Origin: Segniliparus rugosus ATCC BAA-974
GTDB taxonomy: Bacteria > Actinomycetota > Actinomycetes > Mycobacteriales > Mycobacteriaceae
Direction of reading: 5' to 3'
Assembly (NCBI RefSeq): GCF_000185725.2
Contig: NZ_KI391953.1
Span: forward strand, 62,001-126,000
Length of the DNA stretch: 64,000 bases
The first letter of the stretch is position 1. Every line of letters starts with the position of its first letter. Both the position numbers and the translations under genes were made by a program. This document shows, piece after piece, positions 54,739 to 63,891 of this stretch. Under the pieces are notes generated by a model. It saw only the letters and a list, made by a program, of their open reading frames with translations. It searched no databases and was not told the origin of the DNA.

Positions 54739-55575
54739 TTAGGACGACCCCAAGGCGATGGGGACGCCCACCAAGGCCCCGTACTCGGTCCAGCTGCCGT
54801 CGTAGTTCTTCACCTGGCTCTGGCCGAGAAGTTCCTTGAGCACGAACCAGGTGTGCGAGGAGCGCTCGCCGATCCGGCAGTACGCGATGGTCTCTTTGCC
54901 GAGGTCCAGACCGGCGTTCTCATACAGGACGCGCAGCTCCTCGTCGGATTTGAACGTGCCGTCCTCGTTCGCGGCCCTGCTCCACGGCACGTTGATCGCG
55001 CCGGGGATGTGGCCGGGGCGCTGGCTCTGCTCCTGCGGCAGATGCGCGGGGGCGAGGATCTTGCCGGAGAACTCGTCCGGGGAGCGCACGTCCACGAGGT
55101 TCGCCGTGCCGATGGCCGAGATCACCTCGTCGCGGAAGGCGCGGATCGAGAGGTCCGGCTCGTCGGCCTGGTAGCTGGTCGCGGGGCGGGGGGAGACCCT
55201 CGCGATGAGGGGGCGGGCTTCGAGCTCCCACTTTTTCCGTCCGCCGTCCAAGAGCCGCACGTCCGGATGCCCGTACAGCTTGAAGTACCAGTACGCGTAG
55301 GCCGCGAACCAGTTGTTGTTCCCGCCGTAGAGGACCACGGTGTCGTCCCGGCCGATCCCCTTGGACGAGAGCAGCTCCTCGAAGCCCTCTTTCGAGACGA
55401 AGTCGCGTCGCACGGGGTCTTGCAGCTCGGTGCGCCAATCCAGGCGCACCGCTCCGGGCAGATGGCCGAACTCGTAGGCCGCGGTGTCTTCGTCGACCTC
55501 GACGAAAACGATCTTCGGATCTTCCAAATGCTGCTCGGCCCAATCGGCGGTGACGAGCACGTTGTCGCGAGACAT
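54739..55575 (-). CDS. cysA: Thiosulfate sulfurtransferase CysA
   Basis: 278-residue two-domain rhodanese moving sulfur from thiosulfate to an acceptor. The active loop is IAYCRIGERSSHTW with the catalytic Cys; the N-terminal inactive rhodanese domain has LPGAVRLDWRTELQDP. Equivalent to CysA2 (Rv0815c). Part of DUF4395-cysA-sseC, downstream of a Cys-containing leader ORF. Confidence 0.93.
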   Translation of the reverse strand: MSRDNVLVTADWAEQHLEDPKIVFVEVDEDTAAYEFGHLPGAVRLDWRTELQDPVRRDFVSKEGFEELLSSKGIGRDDTVVLYGGNNNWFAAYAYWYFKLYGHPDVRLLDGGRKKWELEARPLIARVSPRPATSYQADEPDLSIRAFRDEVISAIGTANLVDVRSPDEFSGKILAPAHLPQEQSQRPGHIPGAINVPWSRAANEDGTFKSDEELRVLYENAGLDLGKETIAYCRIGERSSHTWFVLKELLGQSQVKNYDGSWTEYGALVGVPIALGSS

Positions 55576-55614
55576 GGCTTCCTTTCCTCGAAGTCAGTCG
55601 TGTTCAGGTGGGGG

Positions 55615-56115
55615 CTAGTGGGAGGGCTGCGGGTTGGGGGCTGAGTTTTTCGCCCCGCCCAGGCGCAGGACCAAGGGGTACAGCTCGCAGCCGAGGCACA
55701 GCCCGAACGCCGCGTTGAGGAAGGCCGCGACCAGGGCGAACGCGGTGGCGACGACGCCGACCACCGTCGCGCCGGAGGACGGCAGCGCGAGGCCGAGCGC
55801 GAACCCCGCGACGCCGACGGCTCCGAAGAGGAAGCCGACGAGCTGGGCGAAGCGCAGCGGGGCGACCGGCTCGCGCTCCCGCGTCGGCCCGAGCTTGGGC
55901 GCGACGAGACGAGCGAAGAGCTTGCCGTACGGGCCGCGCTTGGGCCCGAGCGCGGCGGTGGTCGCGAAGACGATGGTCTGCGCGGCGAGCACGGCCAAGG
56001 CGGCGGGCTGGTTCACGCTGGACAAGACGAGCACCAATGCGATGACGACGGTGGTGATCGTCGCCGCGAACCGGGGGCCGCGAACGTCGACCTGGTCTGC
56101 CGAAGGAGAGGTCAT
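55615..56115 (-). CDS. DUF4395 membrane protein
   Basis: 166-residue protein with about four hydrophobic spans, including VVIALVLVLSSVNQPAALAV and VGFLFGAVGVAGFALGLAL, and the family Cys motif GLCLGCELYPL. Usually encoded beside sulfurtransferases, so a sulfur-transfer or transport role is inferred. First structural gene after the leader ORF. Confidence 0.82.
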   Translation of the reverse strand: MTSPSADQVDVRGPRFAATITTVVIALVLVLSSVNQPAALAVLAAQTIVFATTAALGPKRGPYGKLFARLVAPKLGPTREREPVAPLRFAQLVGFLFGAVGVAGFALGLALPSSGATVVGVVATAFALVAAFLNAAFGLCLGCELYPLVLRLGGAKNSAPNPQPSH

Positions 56116-56184
56116 GGAGAAATTCCTTTAAGGAGGTTTGCGGATCTCAGCGAGTCGGGGCGGTGGAGCGCGGAGGGGCGCTCG

Positions 56185-56259
56185 TCAGCTCAACGGACAC
56201 AGCTGCGAGCTGCACCGGCCCTGGTCGAGGGCGCGACGACTCGTGAGGCACAAACCCAT
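56185..56259 (-). CDS. Cys-containing leader peptide (attenuator-type uORF)
   Basis: A 24-codon ORF, ATG 56259, beginning MGLCLTSRR with Cys at positions 4, 16 and 21, lies 70 bp upstream of the DUF4395-cysA-sseC operon on the same strand. Short Cys-rich leader ORFs are known upstream of sulfur-metabolism operons in actinobacteria and couple translation at Cys codons to downstream expression. The start MGLCLT-x-RR resembles the mycobacterial leader I remember. It overlaps no other gene. Confidence 0.72.
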   Translation of the reverse strand: MGLCLTSRRALDQGRCSSQLCPLS

Positions 56260-56308
56260 GGCTCCAGCATACGCATGTCCGCTGCGTCCGCGCCGCAGCG
56301 AAGCTGCC

Positions 56309-56743
56309 TCACACCTGCGCGGAGTCCAGCAGCTCGCGCAGCTTGTCCGCTTTCGGCACGCCCGCGATACGGGCCAGCAGCGCGCCGTCGCCGTCGTAGA
56401 CCAAGGTCGTCGGCAACGAGAGCACGCCGAGCTTGCGCGCGAGGGCTTGGTTCTCGTCGAGGTCGAGTTCCACGTCGCGGCCCGAGCCTTGGCTCACGAC
56501 GGATTCGATCACGGTGCGCGCAGCCTTGCACGGCGCGCACCAGGTCGCGGAGAAATGCAGCACCACAGGCTCGCCCGCGCCGACGCCGTGGTCCGCCAGC
56601 TCGCCGAGGTTCAGGGCTTGGACTGCGGGGGCGGCGGGCTTGGCCAGCCGGACCTTGCCCTGCCGGGAGCGCCACAGCGCTCCGACCGCCACGGCCACGA
56701 CCAGCGCGACGGCCAAAACCACGAGAGGCAAGGCGCTGTTCAT
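56309..56743 (-). CDS. thiX: Membrane-anchored thioredoxin (ThiX-like)
   Basis: 144 residues with an N-terminal membrane anchor (LPLVVLAVALVVAVAVGAL) and a thioredoxin domain whose active site is TWCAPC (HFSATWCAPCKAARTV). Equivalent to Rv0816c. It overlaps the gene before it (ATGA) and faces outward, suggesting thiol-disulfide exchange outside the membrane. Confidence 0.87.
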   Translation of the reverse strand: MNSALPLVVLAVALVVAVAVGALWRSRQGKVRLAKPAAPAVQALNLGELADHGVGAGEPVVLHFSATWCAPCKAARTVIESVVSQGSGRDVELDLDENQALARKLGVLSLPTTLVYDGDGALLARIAGVPKADKLRELLDSAQV

Positions 56744-57543
56744 GCGAAGTAGAACCGTTGCGGCGTCACGTCCATTCCCTTCGTCTGTCCTTCGATCACG
56801 ATCTTAGAGCCGACGACGCTGACCTGCTGGGGCGCGATGTCGAACGGCAGCGGCAGATTCGGCAGGGTGACGTTGAAGAGATTGAGCACGTCCGACTCCG
56901 AGCCGGGCGGGGTGAGCACGGCGTCGGGGGCCTCGAAGCCGGTGTAGGGGCTCACCGGCACGATCCGCACCGCCTGGCCTTCGAGCCAGACCGCCGCGCG
57001 GACGGCGACGCGGCTGGCGAAGCCGTCGCCGAGGTGGACTGTCCCGGTGAGCACCACGCCGTAGGTGGCGAGGGTGCGCCGCAGGAGCGGGAAGCTGTAG
57101 GGCATCTCCTGCGCGTGGGCGGTCGAGGAGGAGATCCGCAGATCGGGGATGCCGAGGTAGCGGCCGAGGTTCCGGGCGTCGAGCTGCGTCCGGGCACGCG
57201 CGGAGTCGACGTGGAGCCGGTCGGCCCCAAGGATGGCCACGCCGCCCCTCGCGGCGGAGACTTGGTTGAGCGTGGCCTCCATGTTCGCGTACTTGCCCTC
57301 GCCGAGAGGCACGTCGGTCGCCTGGATAGTGATCTGCTCGTACCGTCCGCGCTCGCTATGCCAGAGGAAGGGGAATCCGTTGATGGTCACGGACGGGTCG
57401 CCCTTCAAGCCGCTGGCTCCGCGAACCGCACGAGAGAAGCGGTATTCGGAGTGGGCGGCGAGCAAAAAGTCGGCGAGCACGATCATCCCGCACAGGAGCG
57501 CGAAGCCGACAAGGGCCTTTTTCCACATCGTATTATTGTGCAT
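56740..57543 (-). CDS. lmeA: DUF2993 protein, LmeA-like
   Basis: About 267 residues from ATG 57543 (MHNNTMWKK); the frame extends further up but lacks coding character. Signal anchor WKKALVGFALLCGMIVLADF. The extracytoplasmic DUF2993 (LmeA) domain has VTINGFPFLW and GLSGGKG-like lipid-pocket features. Homologue of Rv0817c, implicated in lipomannan elongation. Divergent from glnR. Confidence 0.75.
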   Translation of the reverse strand: MHNNTMWKKALVGFALLCGMIVLADFLLAAHSEYRFSRAVRGASGLKGDPSVTINGFPFLWHSERGRYEQITIQATDVPLGEGKYANMEATLNQVSAARGGVAILGADRLHVDSARARTQLDARNLGRYLGIPDLRISSSTAHAQEMPYSFPLLRRTLATYGVVLTGTVHLGDGFASRVAVRAAVWLEGQAVRIVPVSPYTGFEAPDAVLTPPGSESDVLNLFNVTLPNLPLPFDIAPQQVSVVGSKIVIEGQTKGMDVTPQRFYFA

Positions 57544-57651
57544 CGCGCGCATTTCCGGAGCCGCACGATACAGTATGAGAGCCGCGTCTGTCGGAGATTC
57601 TGTGACAGACGGCCGAAAAGTTGACGACCGAGCATGCACAACGGAGGCGTG

Positions 57652-58401
57652 ATGGACCTACTGTTCATGAGCGCCGACCCTCGCCCAGAGGTCGCCCTGC
57701 CAGCGTTGGGCTTGCTCGCCCACGCGGTGCGGACGCTCCCGCCGGACTTCGCCTCCCTGATCGACGGGGGCCCGGTGGACGTGATCATTGTTGACGCGCG
57801 GACGGATCTGGGGTCGGCGCGAGGCTTGTGCCGGGTTCTCGCCGGGGCGGGGAGCACCCCTGCGATCGCCGCGCTGTTCCAGGAGGGCGGTTTGGTCGCG
57901 CTCTCCCCGGACTGGGGCCTCGACGACTTCTTCCTGCCGGGCATCGGCCCGGCCGAGCTCGACGCCAGGCTGCGCCTTTTGCGCGGACGGGCGGCGGTCA
58001 GCGCCGGCTCGGACAAGGTGACCTTGGGCGAATTGGTCATCGACGAAGGCACCTACACGGCCCGCTTGCGCGGGAAATCCCTCGACCTCACGTACAAAGA
58101 GTTCGAACTGCTGAAATACCTCGCCCAGCACGCGGGGCGGGTGTTCACCCGCGCGCAGCTGTTGCAAGAGGTCTGGGGCTATGACTTCTTCGGCGGCACC
58201 CGGACAGTGGACGTGCACGTCCGGCGATTGCGGGCGAAGCTCGGCCCCGAGCACGAGGCGCTCATCGGAACGGTGCGCAACGTCGGTTACAAGGCGGTGC
58301 GGCCGGTCAACCGGAACGGGAAAGACCGTCGCAGGGGCGAGGAAAACGGGGACGAGGGCTCGGAAGACGAAGGCTCGGTCGCAGAGCAAGCTGCGAACTG
58401 A
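57652..58401 (+). CDS. glnR: Nitrogen regulator GlnR
   Basis: 249-residue OmpR-type orphan regulator controlling nitrogen assimilation. GGAGG precedes ATG 57652 ([12 protein letters not shown]). The receiver lacks the usual phosphorylation pocket but keeps [15 protein letters not shown]. The winged-helix part ([39 protein letters not shown]) is virtually that of mycobacterial GlnR (Rv0818). An additional acidic tail of about 30 residues is present at the C-terminus. Confidence 0.93.
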   Translation: MDLLFMSADPRPEVALPALGLLAHAVRTLPPDFASLIDGGPVDVIIVDARTDLGSARGLCRVLAGAGSTPAIAALFQEGGLVALSPDWGLDDFFLPGIGPAELDARLRLLRGRAAVSAGSDKVTLGELVIDEGTYTARLRGKSLDLTYKEFELLKYLAQHAGRVFTRAQLLQEVWGYDFFGGTRTVDVHVRRLRAKLGPEHEALIGTVRNVGYKAVRPVNRNGKDRRRGEENGDEGSEDEGSVAEQAAN

Positions 58402-58422
58402 CCGAGACGGGCCGACGCGACT

Positions 58423-59220
58423 ATGGACGCTTTCATTCGAGAAGAGCTGCCGAACGGGACGCGGCGGATCGTCGCGCCGGGCGAGCAGGGCGCTGAGGCG
58501 GGAGCGGCCGTCATCGAGCCAGGCAGACCGGGCCAGCCCGCGATGGTCGAGGTGACCGTCCAACCGGGGCACCGTTCCTGCGGCCTCGGCTCCAGGCTGG
58601 TGCGCGCCGCCCTTGACGAGGCTGGGCCGGGAGCCTACCTGTGGGACCACGAGAACAGCCCGGCCTCGCAAGCGATCGTCCGCCGATTCGGGCTTGTGCC
58701 AGTCCGCACCCTGTTGCAGATGCGGCGTTGGCTCACGCACCCGCCATTGCCGGAGGCGCGGCGAGCGGATGGCGTGTCGATCCGGACGTATCAAGGACCG
58801 CAGGACGACGAGCAATTGCTGAGGGTGAACAACGCGGCGTTCGATTGGCACCCGGAGCAGGGGGGCTGGAGTCTGGCGAAGCTGCGGGAACGGCTGGCCC
58901 AGCCGTGGGTGGACCCGGCGGGGATCTTCTTCGCCGTGGACGCGGAAGACCGTGTGCTTGGTTTCCATTGGACCAAGATCCACCCGGAGACGCCGACCGA
59001 GCCGAGGATGGGCGAGGTCTACGTCCTCGGGGTGGATCCGGCCATCCATGGCAAGGGCCTGGGCAAGGCGCTCACGCTGATCGGACTGCGGTATTTGCAG
59101 GAACAGGCGCTCGGCCAGGTGAAGCTCTACGTCGAGCAGACGAACGCGGCCGCCATCGCGACATACCGGGGCCTCGGTTTCAGCGTCCACGCCCAAGACA
59201 TCGCCTACGTCCGGGCGTAA
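58423..59220 (+). CDS. mshD: Mycothiol synthase
   Basis: 265-residue acetyltransferase completing mycothiol synthesis by acetylating Cys-GlcN-Ins. Two tandem GNAT domains: EVTVQPGHRSCGLGSRLV in the first and VYVLGVDPAIHGKGLGKAL in the second, followed by LYVEQTNAAAIATYRGLGF. It lies 21 bp after glnR as in Rv0818-Rv0819. The expected phoT is missing next; a 13E12 gene region follows. Confidence 0.92.
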   Translation: MDAFIREELPNGTRRIVAPGEQGAEAGAAVIEPGRPGQPAMVEVTVQPGHRSCGLGSRLVRAALDEAGPGAYLWDHENSPASQAIVRRFGLVPVRTLLQMRRWLTHPPLPEARRADGVSIRTYQGPQDDEQLLRVNNAAFDWHPEQGGWSLAKLRERLAQPWVDPAGIFFAVDAEDRVLGFHWTKIHPETPTEPRMGEVYVLGVDPAIHGKGLGKALTLIGLRYLQEQALGQVKLYVEQTNAAAIATYRGLGFSVHAQDIAYVRA

Positions 59221-59410
59221 GTGATATCGCGCGGGCTGGCCAGTAGGTGGTGCAGTCGGGGGCTGCGGTATTTCCCACGAGTTCTGCGAGTGGGATGGGG
59301 AAGCGGTCTCGCCGTTTGTCGCGGGCGGACGCGCGGGGGTGAGGTCGGGGGCGTCCGGGCACGCGCGGTGCTTGGTGCGGGGGAGGTGGCGGGGCGCGCA
59401 GACGATCTGG

Positions 59411-59540
59411 CTCAGTCGGGGTTGGTGGTGTAGTGCTGTCCGGTGGGTGTGAAGTGCCCGGTGAGCGCGGGCGCACAGGACCGAGGGCGAGGCGCGGTTG
59501 ATCGAGACGCTAAGCCTGGGGTGGTGTCGGCAACGGCGCA
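59411..59540 (-). pseudogene. C-terminal fragment of a second 13E12-type HNH gene
   Basis: 39 bp (59411-59449) repeat the end of the adjacent 13E12 gene (59542-59580) with one mismatch and encode the same tail, PTGQHYTTNPD. Upstream of it on the minus strand the similarity is lost. It is a leftover of another copy, so this spot has hosted more than one 13E12 insertion or recombination. The rest of 59221-59410 is G-rich without a gene. Confidence 0.5.
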
Positions 59541-59542
59541 GC

Positions 59543-60796
59543 TCAGTCGGGGTTGGTGGTGTAGTGCTGGCCGGTGGGTGATGTCCATGCGATGGCGCCG
59601 TCTGGGTTTTGTGTGTCTCGCCATTTGCCGTGGGTTTTTGCTCGGTGGTGGTGTTTGCAGAGTCGTTTTATGTTTTGGGGGACGGTTTGTCCGCCCGCGC
59701 TGGGGTTGTGGTGGTCGAAGGGGTTCGTATGGTCGAGTTCGGTTCTCGCTCGGCGATAACACCCTGGGAATCGACAGTGCCGGTCGCGGGCGTTGACGTG
59801 GGTTTCGACGGCCGTGGTCGGTTTGTACTGTTCGGGGGTGGTGGTGAAGCGGATGTTCTTCGACGCTTTGGCCATCGCTCTGGCTAAGTCGGGGTCGATG
59901 GGGGCTCCGGCGAGCCAAGCGGGCAGATCGGAGAGGTTGGCGAGGACGGCGAGGTCCACGACGAGTTCGACGGGTTTGGCCTGGGGCACAGTTCTCTGCG
60001 CGGCCTGACAAGTGTCGCGTCCGCATTCGCAGCGGAGGCGGTCTTCCCCGTTCCCGACGAGGGCGGCGAGGGCGTCGCTCCTTCGGGTCCACATGGCTCT
60101 GGGGTCTCCAGGGCAGACGGTCCTTGCGACGGCGTCGAGCCGGTCTTTCACCGCGGCGGCTTCCATGAGGGGCATGGCGCCCCAGATTTTCGCCATCCCG
60201 TCGCCAATGGGTTGGAAGAACAAGCCTCGCTCGGCGTGCGCGCGCTCGCGCCGCTCGCGAGTCCATTCGGAGTCCCAGCGGATGTATTGGGCTTCGATCA
60301 ACCCCTGGATCTTGGACTGCGAGCACAAACGCCAACGCGGAGCGCGCTCCGCCAACCACGCGTCGAGCTTCTCCCGCCACCCCGCAGGGGCGGACTCCAA
60401 CGATTTGCCCACCAAACGGGCGACCTTCGCGGTGACCTCGCCCCTCGCGAGCTTGGCCCCGAACTCCGGGTAATGCTCGGTCATGTTCTCCGCGAACGAC
60501 AACATGCCCTTCGCCTCGCGAGAAGAGACCCCGAGCGCCGGGGCGAGTTCGAGGATCGCCGCCTCACGAGCCGAAAAGGTGAAGATCCCCTTCCCCAAGA
60601 CCTTCTCCTCCTCGGCCTTCCGTCGGGCGATCCTCTCCGCCGCGTCCGCCACCAGCTCGGCCTTGCGAGCCAGCAGCACCGCGTCCAGGCGCTCCACTTC
60701 CCGCAGCGCCGCATGCACGTCCTTCATATCCGCGCACGCGTCCGGCCGGAGGCTGGAAAACAACTCCTCCGCAGCGACTCCCACAGTCCCGCTCAT
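59543..60796 (-). CDS. 13E12-family (DUF222) HNH endonuclease
   Basis: 417 residues. A DUF222 helical domain (about 10-250: EVERLDAVLLARKAELVADA, GVSSREAKGMLSFAENMTEH) precedes a C-terminal HNH nuclease domain with RDRHCRFPGCYRRARTELDH, HHNPSAGG and NIKRLCKHHHRAKTHG. Homologues make up the repeated REP13E12 family of mycobacteria. It interrupts the mshD-phoT order and marks a mobile or repeat region. Biological role unclear. Confidence 0.87.
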   Translation of the reverse strand: MSGTVGVAAEELFSSLRPDACADMKDVHAALREVERLDAVLLARKAELVADAAERIARRKAEEEKVLGKGIFTFSAREAAILELAPALGVSSREAKGMLSFAENMTEHYPEFGAKLARGEVTAKVARLVGKSLESAPAGWREKLDAWLAERAPRWRLCSQSKIQGLIEAQYIRWDSEWTRERRERAHAERGLFFQPIGDGMAKIWGAMPLMEAAAVKDRLDAVARTVCPGDPRAMWTRRSDALAALVGNGEDRLRCECGRDTCQAAQRTVPQAKPVELVVDLAVLANLSDLPAWLAGAPIDPDLARAMAKASKNIRFTTTPEQYKPTTAVETHVNARDRHCRFPGCYRRARTELDHTNPFDHHNPSAGGQTVPQNIKRLCKHHHRAKTHGKWRDTQNPDGAIAWTSPTGQHYTTNPD

Positions 60797-60966
60797 ACAT
60801 TCGACTATATCAGAAAGTGTTACGCATCACAAGAGAAAACCAGATGCTTCTTCACTGACGTGATCGAACATGCTCACGTAGAGGTCGGCCCAACCCGCGC
60901 ACGCATGTTCGCTGAACTTTGTGGCAGCCGGGGGAGGAAGGCGTGGCAGTCGGGGGAGGAAGGCCC

Positions 60967-62613
60967 TCACACCGTTGCGGCGGCGACCATCTCCGACACC
61001 GACGTGAACTTGTCCCGAACGCGGCTCGCCCTATGCCCTCGGGCAAGCTCGGCCGCGTTGATGTTGCGCCAGCCCTGCCGGTCGACGGCGTCCGGCCGAC
61101 GCTGACGCACCAGCTTTTCGAGCTGGTCGGCTCCCGCTTCGGGCTCCGGCAGCAACCCTCGGTTGTAGTCGTCGACCAGGGTGAACACGGTCTCGCGAGA
61201 ACAGCTTTTATTGGTGCCGATGAATCCGCTGGGGCCACGCTTGATCCAGCCGACGACATAGGTGCCGGGCTGCGCGGCTCCGGTGGCGGGGTCGACGACC
61301 CGCCCGTCCTTGTTGGGCACGATGGAGGCTGCTTCGTCGAACGGCAAATCTTGGACCGGAAGGGCCCGGTACCCGATCGAAGTGAGCAGGAGGCCCGCCG
61401 GGATCAGCGTCGGCTCCGAGGAGCCCTCGGCGGCGAACTCGACCCCTTCGACCCGGTCCGCTCCGACCGCACGCACCGGCGTGAGCTGATAGCAGAGCCG
61501 GACGTGGCGGCCAGAGCCCGAAGGACGGGTCGGAAGGGCCGCCAGCAGCTCCAGCTTTTCCCTGCGGACAGTGCTCTCCTTGGCCGTCGAATCGCCGATC
61601 GCCGCGAGGGCGCTGAGCACCAGCTCCCGAGCGGTCGGATCGAGCACGACCTCGACCGCGCTGGTCAGACCGATCAGCTCGGGCATGGTGAACGCCGAGA
61701 ATTCCGGGCCTCGACGTCCGACGACGACCACTTCCCGGACCTGGCTGGCCCGCAGCGCGGTCAACGCGGTCTGCGAGATATCGGTCCCGGCGAGCGACTC
61801 GGGGTCGAGCGTCAGGACGCGGGCCACGTCGAGCGCCACGTTGCCGTTGCCGACGATCACCGCCCGCTCGTGGTCCAACCGCACCGGCAGCTCGGCCTGG
61901 TCGGGGAGCGCGTTGACCCAGGTCACGAATTCCGTCGCCGTGAAACTGCCCGGCAGCTCCGCGCCGGGGACGGCGAGCCTGCGGTCAGACGAGGCCCCGA
62001 CGGCGTAGATCACCGCGTGGTGGTGGCGCAGAAGCTCCGCGTGCGTCACGTCGCGGCCCACCTGCACGTTGAGGTAGAAGGCGAAGCCGTTCTGCTCCGA
62101 GATCGTGTCGAACAGCTTGGCCACATGCTTGGTCCGCTGATGGTCCGGGGCGACTCCGGCGCGCACCAGCCCGTACGGTGTCGGGAGCCGGTCGAACACG
62201 TTCACTTCGACGTCCGCCTGGGTGAGCAGCTCGTCCGCCGCGTACATGCCCGCCGGGCCGGATCCCACCACCGCGACGCGCAACGGGGCGCGCCTGGCTT
62301 TGATGTGCGGCGCTTCGGGGATCGGGGCCAGCATCGGGCTGTACCACTTCTTGCGCCCGCCCTTCGGGAAGTACGAGGCGTTGAGCTCGAGGAACGGCAG
62401 CTGCTTCGGGGCGAGCTTGGTGTCGGGGACGATGGCCTCGACCGGACAAGCGTCGACGCACGCACCGCAGTCGACGCAGGCCGCCGGATCGATGTGCAGC
62501 ATTTCGGCGGTGAGGAAGTCCGGCTCGTCGGGCGTGGGGTGGATGCAGTTCACCGGGCAGGCGAAAACGCAAGACCCGTCGCTACAGCAGGACTGGGTGA
62601 CAACGTGCGGCAT
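60967..62613 (-). CDS. fprB: Ferredoxin-NADP reductase FprB
   Basis: 548 residues: an N-terminal 7-Fe-type ferredoxin domain (CCSDGSCVFACPVNCI and CVDCGACVDACP, about 1-110) fused to an FAD/NADPH reductase (VAVVGSGPAGMYAADELL, then GNGNVALDVARVL) and a C-terminal GTYVVGWIKRGPSGFIGTNK. It passes electrons between NADPH and ferredoxins, for example toward P450s. Equivalent to Rv0886. Confidence 0.94.
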   Translation of the reverse strand: MPHVVTQSCCSDGSCVFACPVNCIHPTPDEPDFLTAEMLHIDPAACVDCGACVDACPVEAIVPDTKLAPKQLPFLELNASYFPKGGRKKWYSPMLAPIPEAPHIKARRAPLRVAVVGSGPAGMYAADELLTQADVEVNVFDRLPTPYGLVRAGVAPDHQRTKHVAKLFDTISEQNGFAFYLNVQVGRDVTHAELLRHHHAVIYAVGASSDRRLAVPGAELPGSFTATEFVTWVNALPDQAELPVRLDHERAVIVGNGNVALDVARVLTLDPESLAGTDISQTALTALRASQVREVVVVGRRGPEFSAFTMPELIGLTSAVEVVLDPTARELVLSALAAIGDSTAKESTVRREKLELLAALPTRPSGSGRHVRLCYQLTPVRAVGADRVEGVEFAAEGSSEPTLIPAGLLLTSIGYRALPVQDLPFDEAASIVPNKDGRVVDPATGAAQPGTYVVGWIKRGPSGFIGTNKSCSRETVFTLVDDYNRGLLPEPEAGADQLEKLVRQRRPDAVDRQGWRNINAAELARGHRASRVRDKFTSVSEMVAAATV

Positions 62614-62637
62614 TGGGCTGTGAGTCCGAACGTTCCG

Positions 62638-63681
62638 TCAGCCGACGAGAGCCGGTTGGCGCTCCTGCGGCGCGCTCTGCTGCTCGAAGTGGCGGCGTTG
62701 CGGCTCGCTGCGGAAACGCGACGGGCGCCCGTCGATGGAGAGGAGCCGCCAGAGCAGTTTCGCCACCGGGTTCATGATGCCCATCTCGTGCGCCAGGGCG
62801 CGGGAGTCGGCCAACAGGCGGCGACGGAAGTCGCGCGCTTCCTCGTTCTGCCAGAAGATTTCTTTCTTGACCGACTTCGGGATGTCGAACTTCTTCCAGA
62901 ACGAACGCGGCGGCACCACGATCAGCTCCTCGACGAACCGCATGATCAGCGGGTACGCGAGCGACAGCGCGAACCGGGACAGCCTGCCGACTCGCGGCGT
63001 GCGCAGCTTGAGGAACTCGTGCGCGAACGAGATGTGGCGGGCCTCCTCGGCGACGTGGATCGCCATGACGCTCTCCATGATCGGGTGGATCGACTTCCCC
63101 TCGCGCAGGATGGACTTCTGGACGAAGTCGATCGGCTCCTCGCCCGCGAGCACCGCGGTGAAGAACGCCGACGGGAAGAACTGCGCCAGAAGCTCGGCCC
63201 CGAAGCCCGTGGTGAACTGCCGGAGCTTGCTCATGCCGCTGACCTCGGCCCCGATCCGGTTGACCATCTCCTGGAACATCTGGTTGTGGTTGCACTCTTC
63301 CGCGATCTCGTGCACGCAGTATCGGTATTCCGGCGAGCCGTTGGGCAGCCCGACCGAGTACAGGACCATGCCCCGGATGAGGGCTACCTCGAACTGGAGC
63401 CCGACCTTCGCGACATTGGCCTGGCGCCACATGCCGACTTCGATCTGCTTCTCCTCGGGGAGGGACTGGTACCAGTCCGTCTTCGCGATGGGGTCGGTCT
63501 GCGGGAGGAGCCAACGCCGATCGTTGGGGACCACCTCGAACTCGGGGGCGTCCCAATCGATGTCCGTGAACGGGTTGAAGCTGCGCCGGACCGATCCCTC
63601 GGAGAGGGTCGCCAGCCTTTCGCAGTAGGCCTTGTCAGCGATAGGGTCCAGCTCTGCAAGCCAGGTGTTGCGCTTGATCAC
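62638..63681 (-). CDS. AurF-like diiron oxygenase (Rv0885-like)
   Basis: 347 residues from GTG 63681. Ferritin-like diiron fold with two E-x-x-H-type motifs, EIAEECNHNQMFQEM and HVAEEARHISFAHEFL, plus an earlier Glu in EVALIRGM. The AurF type oxidises amines to nitro or hydroxylamino groups. It lies just upstream of fprB, which could supply electrons; the pair is conserved in M. tuberculosis (Rv0885-Rv0886). Confidence 0.82.
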   Translation of the reverse strand: MIKRNTWLAELDPIADKAYCERLATLSEGSVRRSFNPFTDIDWDAPEFEVVPNDRRWLLPQTDPIAKTDWYQSLPEEKQIEVGMWRQANVAKVGLQFEVALIRGMVLYSVGLPNGSPEYRYCVHEIAEECNHNQMFQEMVNRIGAEVSGMSKLRQFTTGFGAELLAQFFPSAFFTAVLAGEEPIDFVQKSILREGKSIHPIMESVMAIHVAEEARHISFAHEFLKLRTPRVGRLSRFALSLAYPLIMRFVEELIVVPPRSFWKKFDIPKSVKKEIFWQNEEARDFRRRLLADSRALAHEMGIMNPVAKLLWRLLSIDGRPSRFRSEPQRRHFEQQSAPQERQPALVG

Positions 63682-63891
63682 TGTGCCTCCTCATCTCGAA
63701 ATTCGTTTTGTCGGTCAGGTCACTCATAACTCAGTTACCTATATCACTCAGCGTAGTCCTGGTGCGGGCTCCTTTCAACGAATCCGACCCCTTTCGTGGG
63801 GCATAGATCACAGTGGCCGAGTATGTGACGAACCGCACAATTAAGGTGATTTCGAGGATACTCGCAGACCGCCTGGCGCGCCAGGGCCGCC

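Noticed and set aside
60919-63729. 936-codon plus-strand frame opposite fprB and the diiron oxygenase
   Set aside because: Arg/His/Leu-rich shadow frame of two unmistakable minus-strand genes; typical of high-GC DNA.
63872-63885. Perfect 14-bp palindrome CCTGGCGCGCCAGG near the pirin stop
   Set aside because: GC-rich with no T-run; such short palindromes are common in this base composition.
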